Below are positions 46,389 through 59,200 of a DNA stretch of 64,000 bases, piece by piece (the first letter of the stretch is position 1; every line of letters begins with the position of its first letter). The notes under the pieces were generated by a model. The model saw only the letters and a list, made by a program, of their open reading frames with translations. It had not been told where the DNA came from and did no database searches. The DNA lies in assembly GCF_000471905.2 (NCBI RefSeq), contig NW_006499617.1, positions 4,745,607 to 4,809,606 on the forward strand. Reading direction: 5' to 3'. Source of the DNA: Amborella trichopoda. Lineage: Eukaryota; Streptophyta; Magnoliopsida; Amborellales; Amborellaceae. Both the position numbers and the translations under genes were made by a program.

Positions 46389-46418
<30 letters not shown>
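46389..46418. repeat. (TA)n microsatellite at the right border of the viral block
   Basis: About 30 bases of TA repeat lie directly between viral sequence and the MITE. A second (TA)n run follows the MITE at 46886-46911, so both may be halves of one original tract. Confidence 0.85.
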
Positions 46419-46421
<3 letters not shown>

Positions 46422-46881
46422 AAAAAGATGGGATTAGCCGACTAGTTCTTATGAACATATGAGTGCAACAACTCAGATTGAATCTGGACCGATTTGACGA
46501 TCACGGATGTCCAGTAGTATTTTAATTTTAGGTTTTTATCTACAAATCCAAATCACTTAAAATTTTAGACGTGTGTTCATCAAAAATAGATGAATCTTCC
46601 AAAAATATCAAAAAAATATTTTACATAAAATAAAGTGACCAAAATACCCTCGAAAAGTTTTGAGGGTATTTTGGTTATTTTATTTTTTATGAATTATTTG
46701 TTTTTATATTTTTATTAGGTTCGCCTTGATGAGAAGAACACACAACTAAAATTACAAGTGATTTGAATTTATAGAAAATTTAATAAAATTCAAGTATTAT
46801 CGAACATCCGTAATCGTCAGATCGATCCAGATTCAATGTGGGTTATTGAACTCGTATATGTAGCTAATCCCTATCTTTTCC
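46419..46881. mobile_element. MITE with long terminal inverted repeats (family 2, copy 2)
   Basis: The left arm 'gaaaaaaagatgggattagcc' and the inverted right arm 'ggaaaagatagggattagc' match each other and the element at 6600-7071 (for example 'gatcacggatgtcc', 'caaatccaaatcactt', 'gacgatcac' and the mirrored 'gatcgtcagatcg' text). 463 bp, non-coding. Both flanks are (TA)n, so the TSD cannot be distinguished. Confidence 0.78.
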
Positions 46882-46885
46882 TTTT

Positions 46886-46911
46886 ATATTATATATATAT
46901 ATATATATATT
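46886..46911. repeat. (TA)n microsatellite, right of the MITE
   Basis: A simple TA repeat that probably belonged to the same tract as 46389-46418 before the MITE inserted. It lies about 280 bases upstream of the PPR start codon. Confidence 0.8.
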
Positions 46912-47188
46912 TGTTTTTTTTTTTTTATAATTTTATTCAGTTTAAAATTTTATATAATCATTAATATTTAATTTACATGCATATCATATCACCAATTTAT
47001 TTTATATACAGAGCTGCTACGATGCGCAGCAGGCCCGCAAGGGAAATCGGTGAATGGCAGGTTGTCTCTCTCCACGACCAACTCATTCCTCACGACCAAC
47101 TCATTCCTCACTGTGCACAATCTTCACTCCGAAAACTTTTATACCCATCATTTTGCATCCTTCCAAATCACAGAAATGAGAGAAAACA

Positions 47189-49534
47189 ATGAGAAAACTC
47201 CTCAAATCCCTCCTCAACGCCAAAGGCCACCACCTTTTCAGACCTCTATCTATCTCACCTCATTTGGGTTTCCTCCGTATGCCATATGCTTCCTCTTTCT
47301 CACTTCCTGCTGTCTCTTCTATGGAATTTGAAATCTCTATTATCGACCGGGCCTGCAACTTGGTCCAAAACTATCAGTGGATCTCTCTCAAAACTGAGTT
47401 TCCTTCGATGAATCCATCAATGGCTGCTTTTATTCTATCTAAACTCTCTAGCAATCACTACTTGGTTCTTCAATTCTTTTTATGGGTCTCTGACCAACCA
47501 GGATTCAAGCACTCAGTTGAGACTTATTGCACAGCGTTACTGGTCTTGAGCAATGGTGGTTTGAGAAGTGACATATTCGTTCTTATCCAAAGGCTCATAT
47601 TCAATCACAGTAAGTCTTTTCTAATTGAAGCTGTTGATTTCCTTGTCAATCACTCTGTAAAACCGGTGGTTTTGGATACGATTATTGTTTCTCTGGTAAG
47701 GGTTCAGATGTTTGAGGAAGTTGTTTTAGTGGTCGGTGTGATCAATAGACATGGTTACATTCTTCCTTTCCAATATTGCAATAGATTGGTGAGATTTTTG
47801 AAGATGAACAAAGGGATTCTCGATTTGAACCATGTGATTTTCTCCTCATTTACTAGGTGCACAAAGAATTTGGGGATTATCAATGGAATAAAACAATTGG
47901 GTGGTGATTCTTTGATCATAGGAAAAAGTATGGGTAAAAATTCATCAAGAAATTTGGGCTCTAGAAAGTTTATTCTGAAGAATAAATGTGCAAAAAACAA
48001 TGCCTTACGTAGGTTGAAGAAAATTGGTGCAGGGGATGGGTACACTGATTATTCAGGGAATAAATTTGGCCCCAATATTTGCAAGCACATTGGCTTGATC
48101 AGGGCGTTGTGTCACAAAGGCAAGGTAGAAGTTGCTCTTAGGTTGAGAGAAAAATTGCTTGTTGTTCCTGATATTGGTACTTATAACCACATGATGAATT
48201 GTCTCTGCAAACTGGGATATCTCGCAAAGGCAAATAGGCTTTTGAAAGAGATAATGAAAGTGGGGTTGATCCCCGATTGTGTCACCTATACTACATTAGT
48301 TGATGGGTTCTGTAGATTTAATTATATTGGTGGTGCTTTTGTTCTTCTAAATTTTATGGTGGTGAATGGCATCAAACCCAACAGAATCACTTGTAATATA
48401 CTTGTTAATGCCCTTTGCAACAGGGGTCAATTGGAAGATGCTAATAAGCTTTTAGCAAAGATACTAACTGAGCACGAGGCCTCTAATCTGATCACTATGA
48501 CCATTCTTATGAATGGACATTGCAGGGAAGGGAATATGCTTAAGGCTCTTGAATTATGGGATGAAATGTTGAGAAAAGGTACCTTGGTAGACGTTGTTTC
48601 ATATAATGTTATTATTAATGGATTTTGCATGGGAGGCGATATGAGTTTTGCTTATAAGTTCTTCTCTGAAATGTTTAAGAAGGGAATTTCTCCTAACATT
48701 GTGACATATAGTACTCTCATAAATGGACACTGTAGAGAAGGGAAATTGGTAGAAGCATGGATCATGCACTCTAAAATGTCTTCTAATGGTGTTTTACCTG
48801 ATCACATCTCTTATGCACTGGTTATTCGAGGCCTTTGCTTGCACGGAAATGTATGCAGAGCACATCAGCTTCTCCACAAGATGTTAGATGATTCTATCCT
48901 TCCTGACCCTTTTGTGTGGAATTTAGTTATTGATGGGTATGGAAGATGTGGAGAAATAGAGCTTGTATATGAGGTGACAGATCATATGTTAGCATTAAAT
49001 GTGGCACCCAACATTTTCACCTACAAGGCCCTTATTCATGCTCATGTGAAGGAAGGAAATCTTCAAGGAGCATTCATGTTGAAGGAAGAGATGTTTGAAA
49101 ATGGGATTCTTCCTGATGTGGTTACGTACAACCTGCTTATAAGTGTGTTGTGTAGTTTTGGTCATGTATATTTTGCATTTCAATTGCACGATGAAATGTT
49201 AAGAAAAGGGTACCACCCTGACACAGTCACTTATACAGAGTTGATTCGTGGGCTTTGCATAAGTGGCGAAACGCATGAGGCCCATGAGCTTTTGGTTAAG
49301 ATGAAGAAAATGGATGTGCCTCTTGACCATGTACCGTACCACATACTTATAACGAAATATTGCAAAGAGAAGCAGTTGGATATTGCGTTTGATCTCTATG
49401 AGGAAATGTCAGAAAAGGGTCTCCGTAGTAAGGCTTGTACCTATCGTACCCTTATTACTGAATTGACGAAGAAGGGCCTTTTTAAAGAAGCCCTGCAGGT
49501 ATATCATAGCATGGGTATAGAATCTGCAATATAG
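47189..49534 (+). CDS. P-type pentatricopeptide repeat (PPR) protein
   Basis: A single open frame of 781 codons ending TAG at 49532-49534. The N-terminus (MRKLLKSLLNAKGHHLFRPL) is basic and Ser/Leu-rich, so import into mitochondria (or plastids) is likely. Residues about 60-280 are weakly repetitive, with a RAFFLW-like block (LVLQFFLWVSDQPGF). From about residue 290 to the end run 14 PPR motifs of 35 residues, most with the usual start (V-x-T/S-Y-N/T) and a final D or N. There is no E, E+ or DYW extension, so this is a P-class protein that would bind a specific organelle RNA and act in its stability, splicing or translation. The ATG at 47189 gives the full-length presequence; the next Met is about 30 codons on. 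I do not know the orthologue. It is the only intact host gene here. Confidence 0.93.
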   Translation: MRKLLKSLLNAKGHHLFRPLSISPHLGFLRMPYASSFSLPAVSSMEFEISIIDRACNLVQNYQWISLKTEFPSMNPSMAAFILSKLSSNHYLVLQFFLWVSDQPGFKHSVETYCTALLVLSNGGLRSDIFVLIQRLIFNHSKSFLIEAVDFLVNHSVKPVVLDTIIVSLVRVQMFEEVVLVVGVINRHGYILPFQYCNRLVRFLKMNKGILDLNHVIFSSFTRCTKNLGIINGIKQLGGDSLIIGKSMGKNSSRNLGSRKFILKNKCAKNNALRRLKKIGAGDGYTDYSGNKFGPNICKHIGLIRALCHKGKVEVALRLREKLLVVPDIGTYNHMMNCLCKLGYLAKANRLLKEIMKVGLIPDCVTYTTLVDGFCRFNYIGGAFVLLNFMVVNGIKPNRITCNILVNALCNRGQLEDANKLLAKILTEHEASNLITMTILMNGHCREGNMLKALELWDEMLRKGTLVDVVSYNVIINGFCMGGDMSFAYKFFSEMFKKGISPNIVTYSTLINGHCREGKLVEAWIMHSKMSSNGVLPDHISYALVIRGLCLHGNVCRAHQLLHKMLDDSILPDPFVWNLVIDGYGRCGEIELVYEVTDHMLALNVAPNIFTYKALIHAHVKEGNLQGAFMLKEEMFENGILPDVVTYNLLISVLCSFGHVYFAFQLHDEMLRKGYHPDTVTYTELIRGLCISGETHEAHELLVKMKKMDVPLDHVPYHILITKYCKEKQLDIAFDLYEEMSEKGLRSKACTYRTLITELTKKGLFKEALQVYHSMGIESAI

Positions 49535-51400
49535 GATAGAGATTTCGTTGCTATTTCATCCATGGAAGTCTCATCGGGCACCTCTTAGAATCCATTTGGT
49601 TCCCAAAGTTGCTTCATAGACATGGGTTTTCCATGTCATGGGTGATATAGCATGGCATGGGCAGTCCAAAAGATACTCAGATATTTGAGCTCCTCCGGTG
49701 TACCAGGAGATGAGCACAGCACATTTAAATGTGTGCATCAAGATCGGGCTTTGGGGCTCATGAGGTATGTGCTGTACTTGGTCATGTGATCTACTGGTAA
49801 ATTTCCTTTCCTAGTGGTTTCTCTTTAAAAGATCAAGGGATAGTTATTAGCTTGTTTAGTTGATATTCAATAAGTTTTTATAGTTTATTAAAAATCATGT
49901 CTCTTTTTCTTCCGGACACCTGCACATAGCTAAACTATGCAACTAATTCGTGTGTTGCTTGTCCATTGACGATTTTTGTCTGAAATAAGGATAATATAAG
50001 TTCTGTTGGAAAACTGAAAACATTTATTTCTGATGGTCTTCTGATTGAAACATTTGCATTGATAAATATCGCTCTGCCTGCAGGTATTATTCTTGTATGG
50101 GGTACGGCCTTTCTCGTTTTGACAGAATCTCATTAAAGAAATGCACAATTGCACCCATGTGATCTCACTTCTTGTTGCACTTCCTTTCTGTTCGTTACTT
50201 TAAATGAAATCTGGTGCGAGGCTGGAATTTTAAAATGTCAAGAAATGGGGTAATATGTCTCAAGTATTCAAAAAGTGATTCCCAAATTGCAGTTCTTATT
50301 GGTAGAGCTACAAGCTGAGAGTCTTCTTACAATATTCCGTTTCATAGGTTTTATTTGGTAACATGAAACAGCTCATACGGGCATCATTACATTTTGCACC
50401 ATTATAACATCACTGAATGGGACTACCATTTCCCCCTTGTCTGCATGAGTAGATGTTGGGCACTTTACTGACAGTGCAGAAATGCGTTTATATTTAATAT
50501 TTTGGATGAAAAGTCAAATTATGGTGGCTGTCAATTAAAAGAGAGCCCATTGATCAGAGCTAAGTCTTGAACTTTTGATTGGCTTGCGAGAAGTCTAATC
50601 AATGAAGTATTCAAATTCGTAGGATTTTCTTACTTGATATGGTTGATAACCAAATTTTTGTTTTTGTGAATTTCTCACACATTGTCATTCCGCTAGCAAT
50701 TTTTTTTCTAAATCCTCTTTAATTCAGTGTCAAAAAATCCGTTGTTTCTCCATGCCACTGTGAAATTATGTTGTTTTGCAGTACTCTATTTCACTTGCTT
50801 TTATTTGTAACTAAAGCAGGTCTCCTTCATAAATTTAAATAGAAGTGGCATGACAAGAATCTTAAGATTCTTAACCATTCCACATGACTGTTGAAAGTTT
50901 TCTCTAGGATTTTATCAAGTCTGTTGAGTTCCCCAGATTTATGCTTGGTAGTTCTAATATCTTTACCATTTAGTTAGTAACAAGACATCTTAAAATATGT
51001 TTTGTGAATATTGGAGTTATCTTTTTTAGAATTGATTAAGTTGGGGGAATTCACCATTTTATGGGGAAATGATGCCTTTCTCAGTGAATTACCTCATGTG
51101 CTGCTGCTGGATTCTTACTTCCCAGCTGGAGATAGTGTCTATTTCTGAAGCTTTGATTTACTGCTATATTATGAAGCCCATGAAAAGTGAGGAACAAGCA
51201 CTGTTTGGCACTATTAGAGAGTGGATTCATGATCTAGCCATTGCCTGGGATTTAGCAGGAGAGGATTTCCGAGTTTTCAGGCGCCCAAATTTTGTTAGTG
51301 ACTGATACTTGGTGGTTGACATTGAATCTCAAGACTATTTTTGGGGGTCTGTCCAATATGGCACCTCAAAGCTTTAATGTTATTGACAAGTTGTATGGAC
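49535..51400. other. 3' flank of the PPR gene
   Basis: Probably contains the PPR 3' untranslated region in its first few hundred bases. No further conserved coding text is seen. A plus-strand open frame at 51069-51305 (78 codons) has no family signature. Confidence 0.45.
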
Positions 51401-51898
51401 CAGTGTTTGCAAATCCGAACCGGAACGGTTAACCGGACATGGGCCTAGAAGCGGTTTAGCCGGCCTAACCGGTAAACTGGCCAATTTAACCATTCTAACC
51501 GGCAAGTCCCGGGCGGTCAAAAACTTGTTAAAAAATAAAAAAGATTAAAAAAAATCTGCTAAACTATGAAAAGCATATAAAGAATGATTACAATAAAACA
51601 CATTCAAATGAAGTTGAAAATTAATGAAAAAAAATAGATTTTAACGAATCGATTTTTGAATTTAAGTGAGTATTAATGACAAAAACAATTTTTAATCTTT
51701 ACCATAATGTGAAGAATATTAAAAAATGCATTACAAACCAAATTCCTTATTTTTGGAAATTTATGTACATTTTTTTGATTTTTTTTTTTAAAAAATACCG
51801 ATTGATCACCAAAATCGCCCAAAACGGGAACCGGTCACTGGCCGATTCCGATCTAACTGGGCGGTTAGCGGTTAGCGGTTAGATTGCTCGGTTTTTCT
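51401..51898. mobile_element. hAT-like non-autonomous element with CCGG-rich ends
   Basis: The left end CAGTGTTTGCAAATCCGA and the right end read inward, CATTGTTAGAAAAACCGA, match at 14 of 18. The flanks GTATGGAC (51393-51400) and GGATGGAC (51899-51906) match at 7 of 8, a hAT-sized TSD. Both subterminal regions are dense in ACCGG and GGTTA words, as is common for hAT elements, while the interior is AT-rich and non-coding. 498 bp. Confidence 0.85.
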
Positions 51899-54355
51899 AA
51901 CAATGGGATGGACACTCCGGGCCCAAGTAGCACTGAAGGACTTTCTAAAGACTGCTTTGAGGCTATTTGTTTGACCTTATCAAAACCCATGGCTTGTGGG
52001 GCTTTACAATGCCACTATTGTTGAAGCCACCACCATCTTGACCAATTAAGCTTTTTTGCATAATCTATCTCTAGACCTGCCTTTTTGAAGGGGGACTCAT
52101 CTAACATCCATTGGGTGTGCTGAGGTAAGGCACATGCTTGAAGACTAGTGAACCTCATTGAAGATATTCTCCATCTTAGCCACTCTGCAATGGTTAGCAC
52201 TTGCCGTGTTATTAGAGAGACTAATGATGTAGCAAATAGATTAGGGGAATGTGTAGTATCCTCAATTCCTTGGTGGTATTTAGCACCTCGGATGCTTATG
52301 GCATGAATCAGTTTTACGTGGTTCTATCAATTTACAGCACCACTTTTCTTCTGTTTTTGGATCATACTACGCAAACCATTTCCCAAGCCAAATTATAGAG
52401 GGATTTCCAAGTCCGAATGGTTTCTTCCAGATCATGGAAATATGTTAGGCATCCTCTCCCCCCCTGCCACCTCTCTCTCTCTCTCTCAATACACGTGGAT
52501 ATTTTTGAAAATGAAAGCTCACTCCAGTATTCTGATTCATTTGTAAGTTTCTCCACTGTAAGTTAAAACTTGGACTTGGGTCTCCTTCACTATTGAAGTA
52601 TTCATTTGTAAGTTTACTATATTGGAAATCAATTTCCCTTTGTATAATGGCATTACCTAGATAAGAGGTAGGTGGGAAGGTGCATGACTGTATTGGCCTT
52701 GTGGAATATGCAACACAAGAACTTCCTGCCTTCATTCGCTCAAACATGATTTAACCTCTAATGCCACTAAACCACTTGCCTCTTCTCTAATGCCATTGGA
52801 CTAGCGTGCCTTTAGTGGCAACCCCTAATGGTTTTACACTAGGTTGTTCTCTGAAGTCCCACCAGACCTTTAAAAATTTATTCAGAATCGTTACCCCACT
52901 GCATATTGTGGACAAGAAGCTTGTAGTTGCACATGATACAGATGAGGTGCTATGTATTAAGGAGGAGATTGGGAATTGCCTGATATACTATTTTCTCAAG
53001 CCTATGCCTTGTTGGGCCTTATTGCCTTTGAAGGCCATGAGAGCATGTAAATATAATACATTATAGTGATTTGTGTACTTCAGTGGAATTGTGCTATGGT
53101 TGATTTACCTAGGGTTGGGCGGTCTATGACCCAGGTCATGTCCAAAACCCTTTTTCTTAGGCATAAGCACTACCGTTGAGGGTTTATAGAGGGTCATCTC
53201 TTGCTAAGGTCGGAGAGATGCCAAAGGATATTGTTTGTAGGTCTAGAGAGCTTCGTAGTCTCCTATGGAGGGATACGTTTACATGTGCATAGAGAGATTC
53301 TCTTGCATTATAGTGATATGTGCATCTGACTTGCTCTTAATGGGGGAACCTGTGATCCACATACACGAGACTATGTTTCCATTATTTATTGGCTAAATTT
53401 GATGGGCGAATCATGAGCCTCAGCATAGGTCATGGGTTTCGCTTGGTTGGTATGAGAAGGCCGTTGTGGATCATGGATTTTGGCATCGGTGGAGTGCTTT
53501 GATAGTCACTTTTGACCTATTGATATCAATCCACTTCTAGAGGTATTTCTATGTATTTTTAATTTTTATTTAACCCTAAAAATATTGCTTTCAACCGTAT
53601 TTATGCTTATGTGATTTTTGGATTTTTAGAACTTTAAAATTGATTTTCAATGAATAAATGCTCCCTAAAGGTTATTTCTGAATTTTTTTTTTCTAAAAAG
53701 GGGTGGTTTTCAAAATAATGGTCTTATGTGGTGGGCCCCACGTGGGGGGGCTAAGGTCCCAGCCCCTACACATGTGGGGTCGACATGGTGTGGGACGTGG
53801 AGCCCCGATGGGCCACGCACCCCACATAGAGTGATGCCCCATTTTTCTCACTAATTTGGGGTATCTTGAGGGTGTCATTTTTATTACAGAAAATATCTTT
53901 TTTGGTTAAGTAAAAATATTCATAGATATTTTTTAAGTAAATCTTTTGTGATATTTTTATAGGATCTAGATTATTTGGACCATATTTGTTTTATTTTGAA
54001 ATTCTTAAATATCCCGTGATGAGATTAAAAAGGAATTTTTAAAATAAATCAAGAGATATATTTTGATTATTTATAATCTACATGGATTAGAAGTGGATAT
54101 GGGTCAAATCTTATGGGATAAGGTTCCTAAATATCTTCTATAAATCATGATGGCTGGTCTTAGAGATCAATGATTCAGATTATTTATCTCTCACCACACA
54201 TAGTACTTAAATATTCTAGACAATGCCAAAACCTAATCTGATTGGAACACCTTTGGGCCCTTTAGGCCTATATAACTAGGGGACTCCCCCTCATTCTTAG
54301 TATATCAGCTGTCTCCATCTCTCTCTCCTCTCCATGCCACTCTCCTCTCTCCTCG

Positions 54356-54399
<44 letters not shown>

Positions 54400-56269
54400 A
54401 AAGTGGCATGCCACCCCCCATAAGAATTTGGGGTGGCATAGACCTCCCAAGAGAGAAAGGGGGCACGCGCAGCCCAGAGTGGAATACCCCATGGGATTAA
54501 AAGGGTAATTGTGATCCTTGCTCTCATCCCCATAGATGTCCGATAAGGTTGTTCCAAATGTGCTTCCTAATTCAGATTGGTAGATTCAGCATGATCTAAG
54601 GATCAAGTGAGCCATGGATCGGGTGATCGGGTGTGGCGTGTGTGAAGTCTTAAGGGGGTAATCCTTGGCAAAAGTCAAGTAAGCCTTCCCAGTTTATTAT
54701 TTTATTTTTTCTGTTCTTGATTCATATTTCCTAATTGTGATTTCGAGTTCAATTGACTTTTGAATAAAAGTTTTATTTTGGCAATAAGTTTTAAAAAGAT
54801 CCTAGATTGTGGTAGGTTTTATTTTTGTGTTGTTTTTTTTTTTTTTTATGGAAATTGTACATAGAAATTCCAATAATTAATAAAAGAAAAAGAAGAAATT
54901 TTTTAAACTTTATGTCTTGGAATTCTACATAGCCACTCCTTTCATACCTCAATAGGCTAGATGCCATACAATGAATCTGTGGATGTGGAGGCCTCAAGGT
55001 AAGCTTCCCTAAAGTGGACTTGAGCAGACCTGGACCTGGGTTGTGTTGACCCAACCTTTTGGCATCCCTAGGAGATATCTCTTTAGGCTAGCATATAATC
55101 TGGATTCTTTGTTTTATTTGTTATATACACATGATCACCCAATGCACAAACAAGTGAGCACAATGCAAAACGAAAATTGTGATTGATGAACAAAATTCTG
55201 TGTAAGGTCAATATTTTTGTGTGTGTGTGCACATGTGCGCACATGGAGCTTGGCTTTCATGTGGGTTGTCGGCCACTCTGGTCCAGGGTCCATTATTTAA
55301 CCTGATTATGGATTTCTTGCAATTTCTTTCTAAAGTCAAGCAATTTCTCTTCTTGGATTACTACTCAGTTTTCTCAATAGGAGACCATAGTGAGTAGGTA
55401 CTTAAATCTTTTGGTCTTGCTGTTGGCATCATGTTCTTTATATCTGTTGTTGCATTTCTGCTTTATATTTAACAAACACTTCATAGATGTAGCATCAATT
55501 ATTGGCAATGGCATGACTAGTTTTTTCCTTTATAACTGCACTTAGGCAAAGAAAAAAGAACTTCCTTGACATAAAGACTAGACCACAGGTCATGGTTATG
55601 AAGGGAAGATATTCCATCTCCCTCAAGCACAAGGATGAGTCCTACTGGTTGTGGGTCGTGTTATGTCAAGATATATTTATTTTCAGCAGATGCCTGAGTC
55701 TTATAAATGAATGAAGAATGCAGAACCAAATTACGCTTTTCTACCCTGTTAGACTGTGATTTGATCTGTGAATAAGATGCACTTTTTCTTTTTCAGTTTT
55801 GAACTTGTAAGTTCTTCGCATTCTATATCTGAGCATATCACAATGAAAAGATGAGATCTTACAGGGCTTCAAATTTTCCTTTGATGTCCCAATGGCGTGC
55901 CCTTTGGTGCATCCATGCTTCATATAGCAGAGAGATCTATAAATGCTTGTAACAGTGCAGTTCTAATTTCAAGTTGCAGTGACAAGCCAATTCAATGACA
56001 CTCTCACTCTGTTTTTTGTGTTGTAATATACATCTTTTATCTGGCTTAAGGTGTGTGAATCGATGCATTATTTGCGTGTGGTCAATCAAGCTCTTGTTGC
56101 ACTGGATTTCATCAAAACTCTGAATTTTATGTGTGTACATGTAAGAGATCTTCAATGATGGGTGAAAACGCCATGATAAGCTTGGACTGCCATCTTGATC
56201 TGTTAGGCATGTCGTGGAGTAGACATAAGCATCATCTTCATCATCAGATAACATCAATTCAAGATTTAT
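51899..56269. other. Intergenic DNA between the PPR gene and the LINE
   Basis: No complete gene is found. A plus-strand open frame at 52806-53066 is not recognised. CT runs lie at 52465-52488 and 54345-54402. At 53715-53840 there is a GC-rich patch ('ggccccacgtggggggg', 'cacatgtggggt', 'cccacata'). A possible TATA sequence with its downstream context (54268-54277, 'cctatataactagggg') follows. This mix could be an old LTR with its promoter, but I find no TG..CA ends or partner copy. Confidence 0.4.
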
Positions 56270-59200
56270 AGAAAGTTTTGGCAAAGTTTTATGTTGGTTG
56301 TCCTGGAGTAGACATATCCCATGGAATTTTCAGAGTCCCAAAGAAGCGCAACTCCAAGCTCTCCCCAGTATGGACTTGGTCGAAGAATACCAGCCTCTAT
56401 CCCGTGAGAAGAGGAACCTTAGAACCCAACCCCAAATCGGATACCAGCTGCTCTCTGTGAGGAGGAAATCTTCTGGTATCAATGTTTAAGAATTAAAGGG
56501 TTGAAGCATGATGATCTTAACACTGCCTTCTTCTACAAAACCACCAATTGCCATAGGCGGGACAACACGATCACCCAGATTAAAGTGGGAGACTCCATTT
56601 ACGACAACCTTCTCATGTGGAAGTGGTGATCATTGAATTTTTTGGCAACCTTTTCTCTATTCCCTCGGCCCCTACACCAAGGATGGCAGATGTCTCCTTC
56701 AGGTCCATTCAACCTGACAAAGTGGCATGGCTTCAACGGTCTTTCACCGAAGACGAGATCTTCAAATTCATCAACGACCTAGGTCAGGACCAAGCCCCTG
56801 GCCCATAAGGCTTCCCGATAGCACTCTTCAAAACCTTCTGGACATCCATCCTGATATCCTATCCTTCTTCAAGGAATGTCATTCTAGAGGCATTATCCAT
56901 ACTTGAATGCCATTTTCGTTGCATTGGTACCTAAGGTAGAGGGCATGGAGGAACTTAAGGACTTCATACCCATTAGCGTCATTTATAGCTCTTATAAAAT
57001 TCTATCCAAGGTTCTTGCCTCTCGCTTAAGAGAGGTCCTAGACTGGGTCATCTCCCCCCAACAAGGAGCCTTTGTCAAGGATAGGCAGATCCTAGATGGA
57101 GCCCTAGCGGCTAATGAATGTATACACTCTAGACACCTTGCAGAATCCTTGAAATTGTTATCAAAATTGATTGGGAGAAGGCTTACGATCATGTGGACTG
57201 GAATCTCCTGGATGCTTAGAATGGGTTTCGGTAGACTTTGGAGGACTTGGATTAAAAGGTTGCATCTCCTAACCCTTTTTCTCTATCCTAATCAACGGCG
57301 CCCCGAGAGGTCTTTTCCCTTCTTCTAGAGGTCTTCGACAAGGGGATCCCCTATCTCCTTTCCTATTCTCCGTGTTGGCAGAGGTTTTCAGCAGGTCCAT
57401 TGAAAGGATTCACCAACATGGACTGCTGGAAAGGTCAAAAATTGGGAGTCAAGGCCAGGTCATCTCCCACTCCAGTATGCTGACGACACCTTTCTCTTCT
57501 GCTGGGCCACCACTCAACAGGTGGACTCCCTCTTACTTCTTCTCAAGTGCTTTGAGTTGGCCACTGGTTTAAGGGTCAATATGGCAAAATCCAAGATGAT
57601 TGGTGTATCCGTTGATGCCCTAGTGAATAGCCCACCTACCTTGGCCTACCCCTCAGTACTGGACTCCTTAGAAAGCAACAATAGAGTTACATTGTTGGAC
57701 AAGTTTGAAAGGGAACTGGCTGGTTGGAAAGGCAGATTCCTATCATCGGCAGGTAGAGTCACGCTCATCAAGGCCACCCTCTCTAATATCCCAATTTATC
57801 AGATGTCCCTCTTCCATATGCCTGCCTCTGTAGCAAATTGTCTAGAGCAGCTCATGAAGAATTACTTGTGGTCTGGTCTGGACGAGCAACAAAAATTTCA
57901 CCTCATCTCTTGGGAAATAGTGTGCCAACCAAGGCACCCAGAGGCTTAGGAATTTGCAACCTGAGAACCAATAATTTGGCCCTTTTAGGTAAATGGTGGT
58001 GGCGCTTTCTCATCTAGGATAGCCAACTATGGATTGAGGTGCTCCAACACGAGTACCTTTGTCACTAACCTCATACGCTATCTGATCCCACAATCACCTG
58101 TAGATCCTCTGGGGTCTGGAAATCTATCCTTCCGCTCCCTTGATCTTTTTAAGGCTCACATTTACTTCCACCCCCGGTTGGCCAACAGGGTCAAGTTTTG
58201 GCACGATATTTGGCTGGGCAGTTCTCCCCTAAAGGACCTATTGCCTCTTCTTTTCCAAGTGACTCTCAAAACGGAATCCATGTTTCTGACCTCTTTGTAC
58301 CCCAGGGTTCTTCTCACTTCTGGAATCCAAACTTCTGCAGGCCAGTAAACAACCATGAGGTTGAAGAATTCCTTCATCCATTTCTATTCTTCTCTTATCT
58401 TTCTCTCTGCATTTGGAGGGGTTCAACTAATCTGGTCCCCCTCCACTTCGGGTCACTTCTCAGTTTCCTCTTTCTACAACATACTCCATCCCCCCTCCTC
58501 TCCCACATCCCGCTCTCCCCCTATCGTTAGTAAGGCTTGTTTCTTCTTCATTCCCCCCAAAATTCAGGTCTTCTCCCGGATTGCCCTATCTGAAAGATCT
58601 CTCACTGTAGATCAGATCCAAGGAGGGGAGTCCCCATCGCCAGCAGATGTGTAATGTGAACGGCAGATGCGGAGACCAATGCCCACCACTTCATCCACCG
58701 TGAAGTGGCCTTGACACTCTGGGGAGATATACTCCAACTATTAACTGTTCATGGGTCACCCTGCGATCTGTTCCCCACCTTTACCCAATATCTCTACCCT
58801 GTCCCATGGTTGAAATCAGGTTCCCTCCTGTGGTGTGCCTCCATTGCAGCCACTCTATGGTTTCTTTGGATGGAGTGCAAAAGCAGAACCGTTAAGGGAG
58901 AGAGGACCATCATTGAAGCTCTTAAGGCCTGGATAAGATCGTTGATTATCTTTTGGGCCAATAACAACAACCTTTTCCGACATCTTACCTGTGCTGATTT
59001 TCTTCTTAATTGGCAAACTTTGCTCATTTTAAGTCCTGCTCGTGTACCCCGAACCTGGTCAAGCTGAATTTTGATGGTTGCTCACTCAGGAACCCAGACC
59101 CAGCTGGGATTGGTGGCATCTTTAGAGACCATCTCGGTGTCATGCTGACATCCTTCTCCAGATCCATCAGCCACACCAACTCCATCATGGCAGATGCCAT

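Noticed and set aside
47755-48045. Minus-strand open frames inside the PPR gene
   Set aside because: They are antisense to the intact PPR frame and have no signature of their own.
52190-52300. RETNDVANRLG text on the plus strand, similar to the end of a LINE RNase H domain
   Set aside because: The similarity is about ten residues, and no upstream RNase H text could be found in any frame, so I did not annotate a LINE there.
54297-54557. Arg/Glu-rich minus-strand frames (54268-54557)
   Set aside because: They are produced by the (CT)n tract read in reverse; low-complexity only.
53700-54660. Possible solo LTR with TATA box
   Set aside because: A TATA-like word and a GC-rich patch exist, but there are no TG..CA borders, TSD, primer site or second copy.
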